Of a stretch of DNA of 48,364 nucleotides, positions 18,503 to 26,529 are shown piece by piece. The translations under genes and the position numbers were made by a program. Positions within the stretch are counted from its first letter, which is position 1. Every line of letters begins with the position of its first letter. Below the pieces are notes generated by a model. The model had not been told where the DNA came from, searched no databases, and saw only the letters and a list, made by a program, of their open reading frames with translations. Source of the DNA: Nitrospirota bacterium (GTDB taxonomy: Bacteria; Nitrospirota; Thermodesulfovibrionia; Thermodesulfovibrionales; Magnetobacteriaceae); contig JADFXJ010000013.1 in NCBI GenBank assembly GCA_015233615.1, forward strand, positions 1 through 48,364. The letters are read 5' to 3'.

Positions 18503-19834
18503 ATGGAACAACAGAATATTCTTATTGTAGACGATAAGGTCGAAAACCTCCTGGTACTGGAAACTGTGCTACAAAGTCCTCAGGTGAACTTAGTCAGGGC
18601 GACCAGCGGAAAGGAGGCACTGTGGAAACTTCTAAAAGACAAATTCATGCTTGTAATATTAGACGTTCAGATGCCTGAAATGAATGGTTTCGAGGTGGCG
18701 GAACTCATAAGGATGAACAAGAAGACCAGATCGATTCCTATCATATTTATAAGCGCCGTCAGCAAGGACCAAAAGTACATTTTTAAAGGTTATGAATTGG
18801 GAGCCGTCGATTACCTGATAAAACCCGTGGAGCCGGAGATACTGAAAGGCAAGGTCAGGGTTTTTCTTGAGTTAGACGAGCAAAGGCAGTTGATTACGAA
18901 ACAGGCGGAGGAATTAGAGGCCTCAAACAAGTACCTTAAGGGAGCATTAGATGATTTACAGTCTGCATCGAAGATGTTTAAAGACGAGGTAGAGAAAAGA
19001 AGAAAGCAAGAGCAAATATTGACTCAGCAATCCAAAATGGCTTCCATGGGAGAAATGATAAACGTCATAGCCCATCAGTGGCGACAACCTTTAAATTCGC
19101 TTGGCCTTTTAGTGCAGGAAATTCAGGAGGCTTACGAATTCGGAGAGCTTACAAAGGAATATATTGCAGACCTGGTCGGTCAATCCATGCAACAGGTGGA
19201 ATTTATGTCGAAAACCATCGATGATTTCAGAAACTATTTTAAGCCGGCAAAAGAGCAAACTCTGTTTGACGTCAAACAGGCCATGGTACCGGTGTTGTCG
19301 ATGATTTCGCCTCAGCTTAAAAAAAATGAGATAGAATGCAGGTTTACCTGTCATACACATGATAAAACATTTACCGGACTGGACGTGCAGTTTTGTTGCG
19401 ATGACATGAAAATTTTTTCCTTTAAAAACGAATTCGAACACGTGTTGTTGAATTTAATAAGCAATGCCAAAGATGCTATTCTTGAAAAAAAGGCTTCTAA
19501 ACCGGTTCCTTGTGATTATACGGGAATTATCGACATTGATTTTTACAAAAAGGATAGCAAAATTATAATTCAGGTAAGAGACAATGGCGTCAGCATTCCT
19601 GCGGAAATCGTGGACAGGGTTTTTGAGCTCTACTTTACCACGAAAGATGTAAGTAGCGGCAGCGGCGTAGGATTATACATGTCGAAGATTATTATCGAAG
19701 ATAAAATGGGCGGAAAAATATACGCCGAAAATGCAGAGAATTCGGACGATGGTGCCGTGTTTACTATAGAGATTGCAACGGCAGAGATATCAACGGATTT
19801 TGATATTTCCAATCGCGACTATAAAACCACATAA
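18503..19834 (+). CDS. response regulator-histidine kinase hybrid (REC-HisKA-HATPase)
   Basis: The 443-residue protein starts with a receiver domain (about 4-122): DD at 10-11, phospho-acceptor Asp54 in ILDVQMPEMNG and Lys107 in YLIKPVEP. A coiled coil (about 125-175) leads to the H-box NVIAHQWRQPLNSL with His191, then an ATPase domain with the N-box LLNLISNAKDAI, VRDNG, FELYFTTK and GSGVGLYMSK. There is no membrane segment or sensor domain, so the input would come through the receiver or a partner protein. It is the last gene of the three-gene cluster and may relay the state set by the kinase-like and phosphatase neighbours. Confidence 0.93.
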   Translation: MEQQNILIVDDKVENLLVLETVLQSPQVNLVRATSGKEALWKLLKDKFMLVILDVQMPEMNGFEVAELIRMNKKTRSIPIIFISAVSKDQKYIFKGYELGAVDYLIKPVEPEILKGKVRVFLELDEQRQLITKQAEELEASNKYLKGALDDLQSASKMFKDEVEKRRKQEQILTQQSKMASMGEMINVIAHQWRQPLNSLGLLVQEIQEAYEFGELTKEYIADLVGQSMQQVEFMSKTIDDFRNYFKPAKEQTLFDVKQAMVPVLSMISPQLKKNEIECRFTCHTHDKTFTGLDVQFCCDDMKIFSFKNEFEHVLLNLISNAKDAILEKKASKPVPCDYTGIIDIDFYKKDSKIIIQVRDNGVSIPAEIVDRVFELYFTTKDVSSGSGVGLYMSKIIIEDKMGGKIYAENAENSDDGAVFTIEIATAEISTDFDISNRDYKTT

Positions 19835-19865
19835 AATCGTTTTTCCTTCCAACCTCTTTGTCGTC

Positions 19866-19884
19866 ATTCCAGCTTGTCTGGAAT
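19866..19884. repeat. short hairpin downstream of the histidine kinase gene
   Basis: ATTCCAG (19866-19872) and CTGGAAT (19878-19884) form a perfect 7-bp stem with a 5-nt loop inside TCGTCATTCC...GGAATC. This resembles dispersed GTCATTCC palindromes common in many genomes. A T-rich stretch follows, so it could also act as a weak terminator. Confidence 0.5.
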
Positions 19885-20011
19885 CTGTTCTTTAATTTCG
19901 GTATATCTAACTGAGTTTATTCATTACCGTTTATGTTAAAATATTTTGTGTCCAAATATTGATTTACGTCGTCTGATAGCCGCCACAAAAGTCGATTGAT
20001 GAGGTAACGTT

Positions 20012-20902
20012 ATGTCAAAGTCGCAGATCGTTTTCGTTTCGTCGTCTTGGGATATGGCGGATTGGGCCGCACTTACGGTTGCCTATGTCCGTGACTTCTC
20101 GGCACGCCACGGTCTGTCCGAACTCGAGGTTAATGATTACCGCGACATCGATCCATCCGACGTCAATCACGCTGCCACTTGGCAGGATAACGTAGGCGCA
20201 CCTTCGCGGATGAATACCGCACTCACCATTGTACTCTTGGGCGAACGCCTTGGGACACCTTTGCCCGCTGATTTCAAGTTAAAGGAAGACATCTATGGCC
20301 GCCTGAAGCGCGATGGACATGACTGGGTGCACGTGGCAGGCATGTCGCCGGAGCCTATGCAGCCCGGCCAAGCGCCATTGACTGGCGTTTTATTCGAATA
20401 TTTCGACGCTTTTCTGTCCCGCGCCGATGGCTCACAACCGTCACCTTTGAGGGTTATGATCAAGGGCAAATGGGACGGCAAAGAAGAGCCGGACTTTGGC
20501 AATGGCGAGTTTCGCTCTGAAATCGAGGCCGGCAACGAAACGGCGCAACGCAAAAGGGGCCTGCGGAAAGAATATGAACAGCAACTGGAATGGATGAATA
20601 TATTATGGCGCAAATTATATGGGCTTCAACAACGTGTCAGTCTGTTTTGTCCGGACCAAAGCACTTTCCTCACCAATCTCGAACGAGCGCTGGAGGCTGA
20701 GTTTCTATCAAACGGAACTATCATTGCAGGCGCTAGCTATTACTCGACGCTGAACGAGAGTGCCACAGCAGGTAAGCTGTGCAGTCGTCCCCAGCAACAC
20801 CACCCCGCTCAATTCCCTTACATAATTTTACATAATATCTCTTATCAGACGTTATATATCAACAAGCTTTGTTTGCAACATGTTGATAAGCCTGTTAAAT
20901 AG
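20012..20902 (+). CDS. truncated conflict-system protein with DUF4062/TIR-like N-terminal domain
   Basis: The 296-residue product begins QIVFVSSSWDMADW and contains TALTIVLLGERLGTPLP and GVLFEYFDAF. These are features of DUF4062-like/TIR-like domains that in related proteins precede a STAND NTPase module. After about residue 250 the sequence stops resembling a domain and becomes an arbitrary tail (HHPAQFPYIILHNIS...) up to the stop. No P-loop or repeat domain follows, so the protein looks cut off just before the NTPase part. Base composition also shifts: the first 770 bp are visibly richer in GC than both the tail and the neighbours, which suggests horizontal origin. It may be a decayed remnant. 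The domain call is from memory of family patterns and is moderate. Confidence 0.5.
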   Translation: MSKSQIVFVSSSWDMADWAALTVAYVRDFSARHGLSELEVNDYRDIDPSDVNHAATWQDNVGAPSRMNTALTIVLLGERLGTPLPADFKLKEDIYGRLKRDGHDWVHVAGMSPEPMQPGQAPLTGVLFEYFDAFLSRADGSQPSPLRVMIKGKWDGKEEPDFGNGEFRSEIEAGNETAQRKRGLRKEYEQQLEWMNILWRKLYGLQQRVSLFCPDQSTFLTNLERALEAEFLSNGTIIAGASYYSTLNESATAGKLCSRPQQHHPAQFPYIILHNISYQTLYINKLCLQHVDKPVK

Positions 20903-20983
20903 CCCCATGAATCGTTACGTCCCGCCAATATACCGTTGTTGTATAACTTTTGAGCATAAGATTAACTTTGATATAATAGCGGG

Positions 20984-22231
20984 TTATCGTCCACTTATTG
21001 GCTTTCCTAAGAGGTAACTTTCTGTATAGCCGGTAACTATCAGTTTTATAAGACTTTTTTTCAAAGCGGCCGCACCGTCGAAATTGAAAGCGATTTTAAG
21101 GTAATTACCGGTTGTCCCAAACCGGCGACGGCCTTCGACTTTTTCGACTACGGCCTCTAAAACCCGCCCGGACTGGCTTTCCATGTACTTTTGCTTTTTT
21201 ATTGCAGACAGGTTCCGGAGCGTTAGAACCCGTTGTTTTTTAACGTTTTCCTCCACTTGCCCGGCCATGGTGCAAGCCCTTGTGTTTGGCCTGGGTGAAA
21301 ATGGAAAGACGTGAAGGTACGAAAGTGGCAGTTCCGTGAGGAATTCGAGCGTTTCGAGAAAGTGCCCGTCTCTTTCCCCCGGGAAACCCACTATAACGTC
21401 ACTGCCGATGGACAGGTTTTCTACGGCCCCATGCAGTTTCCCGATGGTCGCTCTATACAGATTTGTATCGTAAGGACGATTCATCGCCTTAAGGATATCG
21501 TCGTGGCCGCTTTGAAGTGGCACGTGTACGTGGTTACACATACGCTCATCCGGCATGAGAGAAATAATTCCTTCATCAATCTCTGTAGCCTCCAGTGAAG
21601 TAAGGCGCAGCCTCACCGTCGAGGTACTTTTGAGTATGGCTTCGATGAGCCCGGCAAGAGAGAGTTTCGGACTTAGGTCGACACCGTAATAGCCGATATG
21701 GATACCGGTAATGACTATCTCGGTAAACCCGTCTTCCTCCAGGCCCACTGACTCTCTGATAATATGCTCCTGCGGGACACTCCTGGATGCACCCCTGGCC
21801 TGCGGGATAAGGCAATAAGAGCAACTGGAATTGCACCCATCCTGGATTTTAATAAAGGCGCGGCTTCTGTCCGAAGTTGTAACCCTGGGAGGGATCTCCG
21901 TTATTAATCCGCTTTGTTCAAGAAAATAGAGGATCTTTTGGGAGTTCTTTATTATCTCGACGTCGATACCGATGGAGCGTATCTCTTTGGAATTCAGCTC
22001 GGAGTAGCAGCCCGTTGCAAACACCCTTGCTCCGGACTTCAAGGCCCGCCTGATGAGCTGCCTAGACTGGTAATCGCTTTTTGCGGTAACGCTGCAGGTG
22101 TTTATAATGCAAATATCGGGTCTCTCGTCGAGGGTTACCTTATCGTGAAAGTTGCGGACGAAGAGGTTTTCGATATAAGAGCTTTCCGCCTGGTTTGCCT
22201 TACATCCCAGGGTGAGGACACAGAACTTCAT
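20984..22231 (-). CDS. mtaB: tRNA (N6-L-threonylcarbamoyladenosine(37)-C2)-methylthiotransferase
   Basis: From ATG 22231 the product has 415 residues and begins MKFCVLTLGCKANQAES, the canonical MtaB N-terminus with a cluster-binding Cys. The second and third cluster cysteines lie in NTCSVTAKSD and TGCYSEL. The radical-SAM motif is CNSSCSYC, and a TRAM-like domain ends the protein. It adds a methylthio group to t6A37 of tRNAs reading ANN codons. The frame is open to 22291, but the extra 20 residues are unlike the family and arise from the duplicated junction. It is directly downstream of miaB, a sister enzyme. The first 33 bases of the gene and the bases just before it are duplicated at 22269-22306, inside the end of miaB. 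Confidence 0.9.
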   Translation of the reverse strand: MKFCVLTLGCKANQAESSYIENLFVRNFHDKVTLDERPDICIINTCSVTAKSDYQSRQLIRRALKSGARVFATGCYSELNSKEIRSIGIDVEIIKNSQKILYFLEQSGLITEIPPRVTTSDRSRAFIKIQDGCNSSCSYCLIPQARGASRSVPQEHIIRESVGLEEDGFTEIVITGIHIGYYGVDLSPKLSLAGLIEAILKSTSTVRLRLTSLEATEIDEGIISLMPDERMCNHVHVPLQSGHDDILKAMNRPYDTNLYRATIGKLHGAVENLSIGSDVIVGFPGERDGHFLETLEFLTELPLSYLHVFPFSPRPNTRACTMAGQVEENVKKQRVLTLRNLSAIKKQKYMESQSGRVLEAVVEKVEGRRRFGTTGNYLKIAFNFDGAAALKKSLIKLIVTGYTESYLLGKPISGR

Positions 22232-22306
22232 CCGGGAAGGTAGAACCGCCTTAGCACAGGCATGATCGCTTACATCCCGGGGTAAAGACACTGAACTTCA
22301 TCCGGG
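22199..22306. repeat. 38-bp direct repeat joining mtaB start and miaB end
   Basis: 22199-22236 and 22269-22306 match at 34 of 38 bases, offset 70 bp. One copy is the start of mtaB (minus strand) and the other codes the last residues of MiaB in a different frame. Confidence 0.88.
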
Positions 22307-23673
22307 CCCCGTCCTTCCAGAGAGTGCTTAAACCCTCTCGATATGATTACGTCGAATAATTGTCCCGTTCGAAGTTCGCCATTGTAAACGAAGTTGACGA
22401 TCTTGTTGGTCCTGGTTCTTCCGGTATATCTTGTCATTCGGTTTTTATTTGGGTCCGTCATAGGATCGGCATCGGCAACGCAACCATCTGTGACGCAACA
22501 CTCCGTGGCACCGTGATAATCTTCGGTCTTTCCCTCTATGAGAACTTCGACAGTTTGGCCTTCGAGAGATCTGTTTTTCCTCTCCGTGATGGTGTCCTGA
22601 ACCTTCAGCAAGTGGTTCAGGCGGTCCGACTTAACTTTTTCCTCAACCTGCCCTTCCAGATCCTTTGCCTTCGTGTATGGCCGTTTCGAATATTTGAACG
22701 CGAATATGCCGTCGAACTCTATCTCCCTGAGAGCCGAGACTGTTGCCTCGTGGTCCTCGTCGGTTTCACCGGGAAAACCGGCGATAATATCGCTCGTAAT
22801 GGCCACGCCAGGTACTTGTTCTCTTAGTTGCCGAATCCCGTCGAGGTATTGCTCATAAGTATACTTCCTGTTCATGCGCCTCAGCACGTCGGTAGAACCG
22901 GACTGAAGAGGCAGATGGATATGCTCGCACACCTTGTCGAGCTCTTTCATTGCCGATATGAGGTCTCCGCCGAGATCTTTCGGATGAGAGGTAACGAACC
23001 TTATGCGCTCTATCCCGTCTATAGCGTTAATATAAGCCAAAAGTTCCGGAAACGTGCAGTTGCCGTTGTAGGAGTTCACGTTTTGGCCAAGTAGCGTAAC
23101 CTCCTTGTAGCCACTCTGCGGCAGCGCCTCAATTTCTTCGATAACGTCGGCATAAGGCCTGGACCTTTCCCGTCCCCTCGTGAAAGGCACCACGCAGTAA
23201 CTGCAAAAATTATTGCACCCGTACATTATGTTGATCCATGCCTTGAGACCGTCTTGTCTTTCTGCAGGCAGTTTCGTGAGGTGTACCGACGGGTTTTCCT
23301 CTACTCTTGCCTGAAATTTTTCGCCACCTAAGAGATCCGGCAACATGGTTATGTTCTGGGGACCAAAAGCGAAGTCCACATGGGGGTTTGACTTGCGGAG
23401 TTTAGGCCCCTCCTGCTGGGCGATACAGCCGGTAATGCCTATTTTCATATCCGGCCTCTTTGTTTTCATTGCCCTCAACACTCCGAGTTCGCTGTAGAAT
23501 TTTTGCTCTGCCTTTTCCCTGATGCTGCAGGTATTCAGGATTATAAGGTCAGCTTTTTCGGGCATATCCGTGAGGGCATAACCTTCCACTTTCAGTACAC
23601 CGGCTATTTTTTCCGAGTCGTGTACGTTCATCTGGCAACCCCAGGTATGCAGATATGCTAATTTTTCTTTCAT
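22270..23673 (-). CDS. miaB: tRNA-2-methylthio-N6-dimethylallyladenosine synthase
   Basis: The 467-residue product opens with LAYLHTWGCQMNVHDSE and has NTCSIREKAEQK and GITGCIAQQEG, giving the three cysteines of the auxiliary iron-sulfur cluster. The radical-SAM motif is CNNFCSYC followed by VVPFTRGRERSRP. A TRAM domain lies near the C-terminus. MiaB adds a methylthio group to i6A37 in tRNAs reading UNN codons. The last 13 or so residues (PDEVQCLYPGM) are coded by a copy of the mtaB start read in another frame, so the natural C-terminus was probably altered. Two methylthiotransferase genes in a row is a useful grouping. Confidence 0.95.
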   Translation of the reverse strand: MKEKLAYLHTWGCQMNVHDSEKIAGVLKVEGYALTDMPEKADLIILNTCSIREKAEQKFYSELGVLRAMKTKRPDMKIGITGCIAQQEGPKLRKSNPHVDFAFGPQNITMLPDLLGGEKFQARVEENPSVHLTKLPAERQDGLKAWINIMYGCNNFCSYCVVPFTRGRERSRPYADVIEEIEALPQSGYKEVTLLGQNVNSYNGNCTFPELLAYINAIDGIERIRFVTSHPKDLGGDLISAMKELDKVCEHIHLPLQSGSTDVLRRMNRKYTYEQYLDGIRQLREQVPGVAITSDIIAGFPGETDEDHEATVSALREIEFDGIFAFKYSKRPYTKAKDLEGQVEEKVKSDRLNHLLKVQDTITERKNRSLEGQTVEVLIEGKTEDYHGATECCVTDGCVADADPMTDPNKNRMTRYTGRTRTNKIVNFVYNGELRTGQLFDVIISRGFKHSLEGRGPDEVQCLYPGM

Positions 23674-23731
23674 CGGTTTTCTAATCGTATACTTTTTTGA
23701 TCGCTGATTTTTCGATTCGCTTATTTTTCCG

Positions 23732-24451
23732 TTAATAGTTCATGATTTCGAGAAAGTCTACGTTGTCTTTTTCCTCCGGGCCGGAGGCTTTGCGTTTTCT
23801 TTCGACAAAAGTATCATGTGCCTTCTTGAAGTCTCCATTGAAGTTGGGGTCATGTTTTATCGCTTCGGTTAAGAACTCCGAAGCCTCACCGTAGCGTCCC
23901 AGGGTGTTGTACGAAAGTGCCAGGCCGTAGTATGGAGAGTAGCCCGATGGATTTCGTTTCAGCGAAGATTTGAAGGCGGCCAGTGCCTCATCGTATTTGC
24001 CTTGCCTGTAGAGGGAGAAGCCGAGATTGTTGCAGGCCTTGTCCGGGGTAGCGTAAAGGGGGTTAGCCAGGGCACTGGTAAAAGCCTTTTCGGAGAGCTT
24101 CCACTGATTCAGTTTTGCGTATGTGAGACCGAGATTGTTGTAAGCCTCCGAATAACTTGGGTCTACGTTTATGGCTTTCTTGAAGGATTCCTTTGCACCT
24201 TCGTAGTTGTCAAGATGCAGATAGACCAAACCCAGAGCATTATAAGCTTCTTTGTAAGAGGAATCGATTTCCAGTGCACGTTTTAATTCTACGAAGGCAC
24301 CCTGGATGTCGTTTTCGTTTAACTTCGCGACTCCCAGTCTATAGTACGCTTCGGCCCGTTTGTCCTTCTCTTGTACTCCGGTAGTTACACAAGAAACACA
24401 AAATGAAGCCGTTACGATGGAAAACATCATGTAAAAGATAAAGTATTCCAT
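23732..24451 (-). CDS. TPR-repeat lipoprotein, PilF/PilW-like
   Basis: From ATG 24451 the product has 239 residues: a hydrophobic N-terminus (MEYFIFYMMFSIVTASFCVSC) that could be a lipoprotein signal with Cys21 as lipidated residue, then five or so tetratricopeptide repeats (motifs such as AYNALGLVYLHLDNYEGA and AYNNLGLTYAKL), and a charged tail. The length and layout resemble PilF/PilW, the pilotin that helps type IV pilus secretin assembly, but other TPR lipoproteins look alike. The frame is open to 24580, which would overlap scpA; I prefer 24451 because it starts a signal peptide and has AGGA upstream. The lipobox is not ideal (Cys at -3). Confidence 0.7.
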   Translation of the reverse strand: MEYFIFYMMFSIVTASFCVSCVTTGVQEKDKRAEAYYRLGVAKLNENDIQGAFVELKRALEIDSSYKEAYNALGLVYLHLDNYEGAKESFKKAINVDPSYSEAYNNLGLTYAKLNQWKLSEKAFTSALANPLYATPDKACNNLGFSLYRQGKYDEALAAFKSSLKRNPSGYSPYYGLALSYNTLGRYGEASEFLTEAIKHDPNFNGDFKKAHDTFVERKRKASGPEEKDNVDFLEIMNY

Positions 24452-24539
24452 GCTAAGATCCTGTCGGATAAGGTATTTCCGAATATGATGTCCCGGCATA
24501 ATTTTAAGTGCAAATTTCAGATTAAGTTCCTTTTTCGCA

Positions 24540-25319
24540 TTATTTTTCGTATATACGTTTTCGTATGCGGATGCTTCCAAAGTCGCGATGCTGGCAAGCG
24601 ATGGCTATTCCGAGCCTTAGCATTTCAAGGAGCGCTAAAAAAGTTACAATAAAATCCATTTTAGTTACGTCATCTTCAAAGATCTGCATAAAGTCAATTT
24701 CCTCTTCTTCTTCGAGATGCTGGACAATTATAGCAATTTTGCTCTTAATGGTCAAGGTTTCCTTCGTTATATATTTTCTTTCTGCTGGTTTTTTTTCCAT
24801 TACGCTTCGTAGCGCTTCCAGGAGGTCGTAGAGGTTTACGTTGAACAGGCAGGGCTCGGTATCTTGCCCGGCACCATCTTCCGGATCGATGTACGGCGGT
24901 TCCTCTGCCGCAGACGGGTCCTTAAAAAAGACGTCTTCCCATTGCACTTCCCGTTCCCTGAGTAGGTATGCCGATTCCTTGAAAGACTGGTACTGAAGCA
25001 GTCTCTCTACTAGTTCCAGGCGCGGGTCCTCCTCTTGTTGCCCGTCCTGTTGCTCGACGGGCAGGAGCATCGTGGACTTAATCTGAATCAACGTGGCTGC
25101 CATCAGAAGGAATTCACCGGTTGTGTCGAGATTTAACTCCTCCATTATTTCCAGGTACCTTAAGTACTCGCCGGTTATGAACGATATGGGAATGTCGTAT
25201 ATGTCCACCTTGCTCTTCCTGATAAGAGAAAGCAGAAGATCCAATGGACCCTCGAATACGGGCAACTTGAGTATGTACTCGGTTTCCGTAATCCGGAAAT
25301 CGGATTTCAACGATTCCAT
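24540..25319 (-). CDS. scpA: segregation and condensation protein A
   Basis: The 259-residue product has the ScpA signature KLPVFEGPLDLLLSLIRKSKVDIYDIPISFIT, shown here as the pieces VFEGPLDLLLSLI and DIYDIPISFIT, then LLMAATLIQIKSTMLLP and a C-terminal winged-helix part (FIVTFLALLEMLRLG). ScpA is the kleisin that links SMC heads with ScpB in chromosome condensation; scpB is not visible in this window. The middle is acidic (QQEEDPRLE, EEPPYIDPEDGAGQ), as in the family. No strong ribosome site is seen before the ATG. Confidence 0.93.
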   Translation of the reverse strand: MESLKSDFRITETEYILKLPVFEGPLDLLLSLIRKSKVDIYDIPISFITGEYLRYLEIMEELNLDTTGEFLLMAATLIQIKSTMLLPVEQQDGQQEEDPRLELVERLLQYQSFKESAYLLREREVQWEDVFFKDPSAAEEPPYIDPEDGAGQDTEPCLFNVNLYDLLEALRSVMEKKPAERKYITKETLTIKSKIAIIVQHLEEEEEIDFMQIFEDDVTKMDFIVTFLALLEMLRLGIAIACQHRDFGSIRIRKRIYEK

Positions 25320-25388
25320 TATTTATACTATCAGCCTGTCGCCAAATTCACGTGATACTCGAATTTAAGCAGAAATAGGGGTTTATGT

Positions 25389-25603
25389 TCACTTGCGCAT
25401 ATTCTCAAGCTCCTTCAGCATTTCTGCCTCTGTTATACCTTCCTTTTCCATCAGCCATCTAAGAAACGATCTGCTCTTTTGGGCATAAGCTTTCTTAAGA
25501 GCCGAGACAACCGCCTCAGACGTATCGGCAAATATGCCGGTTTTATCTCTTCGTCAATGTTCCGGTAGATGTCATCCGGAATCTGAGCTACAATTTTAGG
25601 CAT
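25389..25603 (-). pseudogene. frameshifted antitoxin-like gene
   Basis: An excellent AAGGAGGTGCAAT precedes an ATG at 25603. The first frame gives MPKIVAQIPDDIYRNIDEEI and then runs out of sense. Shifting frame at the run of four A (minus strand, near 25541-25545) continues TGIFADTSEAVVSALKKAY, AQKSRSFLRWLMEKEG and ITEAEMLKELENMRK, ending at 25389. The span of 215 bp is not a multiple of three, which confirms one missing or extra base. The joined protein of about 71 residues resembles small ribbon-helix-helix-type antitoxins. No toxin gene is adjacent. It could be a dead gene, a programmed shift or a sequencing error. Confidence 0.7.
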
Positions 25604-25614
25604 ATTGCACCTCC

Positions 25615-26514
25615 TTATATCCAACTGGCGTACTGATGTGAGTTAAGTGTCTTTTCCAGGAGTACGAAAACGAAGATGGTAACGCTTATGTAACCGTTCA
25701 TGTTAAAGAAGGCCATGTTGAGTCTGCTCAGGTCGTTTGGTTTAATAATATAGTGCTCGTAAAACAGAAAAAAGGTAACTATAACGATGCCGGTGTAATA
25801 AAACAGGCCGAGTTCGAATACCAGTCCGTTGAGTATGAGGAGCGCCCACGTGAGTATGTGAAACCCCCTGGCTATCATTATGGCTTTTTCTTTTCCAAAA
25901 CGCCGGGGTATGGAAAAAAGGCCGTGCTGTTTGTCGAATTCCAAATCGTTGAGTCCATACAGGGTGTCAAATCCGGCGAGCCAGAAGACTACGGCAAGGA
26001 CAAGGGGCGTTATCGAAAGGGAAAAAGTGCCTTTGACGGCTATCCACGCCCCGATTGGAGCGAAGGATATCGCAACGCCAAGTACTACGTGTGAAAGCCA
26101 GGTAAAACGTTTGGTAAAAGAATAAAAAAACAGTATTCCAATGGCCAGCGGCGAAAGTTTGAAACACAAATAGTTCAGGTTGTATGCGGCGTATACTAAA
26201 ACGGCAAGAGATACCACGATGAAAACGGCGGCTTCGCCAACTCCTATTACGCCAAGCGGGATTTCACGGTTTTTGGTACGTGGATTCAAGGCGTCTATTT
26301 TCCTGTCTATGACCCTGTTCATCCCCATGGCTGCCGAGCGAGCGCCCACCATGGCAACGGTTATCCATAGCACCTGGCGAAGCGCGGGAATCCCACCGTA
26401 CGCAAGTATGGCGGACGTAAAAGCGAAGGGCAATGCAAATATGGAATGGGAGAACTTTATCATCCGCAGGTACAGGACTAAACGCCCGAAAACCGGTGTC
26501 GTTGCCATTGACAT
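25615..26514 (-). CDS. UbiA-family prenyltransferase (4-hydroxybenzoate or futalosine-pathway type)
   Basis: The 299-residue membrane protein has about eight or nine hydrophobic helices and the two Asp-rich motifs of the family: NRVIDRKIDALNPRTKNRE near residue 70 and YGLNDLEFDKQHG near 190. It attaches a polyprenyl chain to an aromatic acid. In bacteria lacking ubiquinone a UbiA-like enzyme (MqnP) is used in the futalosine route to menaquinone, usually with a UbiD-like decarboxylase, and one such gene lies at 32900-34351. The exact substrate cannot be decided here. It lies 15 bp downstream of the GAF protein gene in a minus-strand gene run. Confidence 0.85.
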   Translation of the reverse strand: MSMATTPVFGRLVLYLRMIKFSHSIFALPFAFTSAILAYGGIPALRQVLWITVAMVGARSAAMGMNRVIDRKIDALNPRTKNREIPLGVIGVGEAAVFIVVSLAVLVYAAYNLNYLCFKLSPLAIGILFFYSFTKRFTWLSHVVLGVAISFAPIGAWIAVKGTFSLSITPLVLAVVFWLAGFDTLYGLNDLEFDKQHGLFSIPRRFGKEKAIMIARGFHILTWALLILNGLVFELGLFYYTGIVIVTFFLFYEHYIIKPNDLSRLNMAFFNMNGYISVTIFVFVLLEKTLNSHQYASWI

Positions 26515-26529
26515 AGGATGATTAAAACC

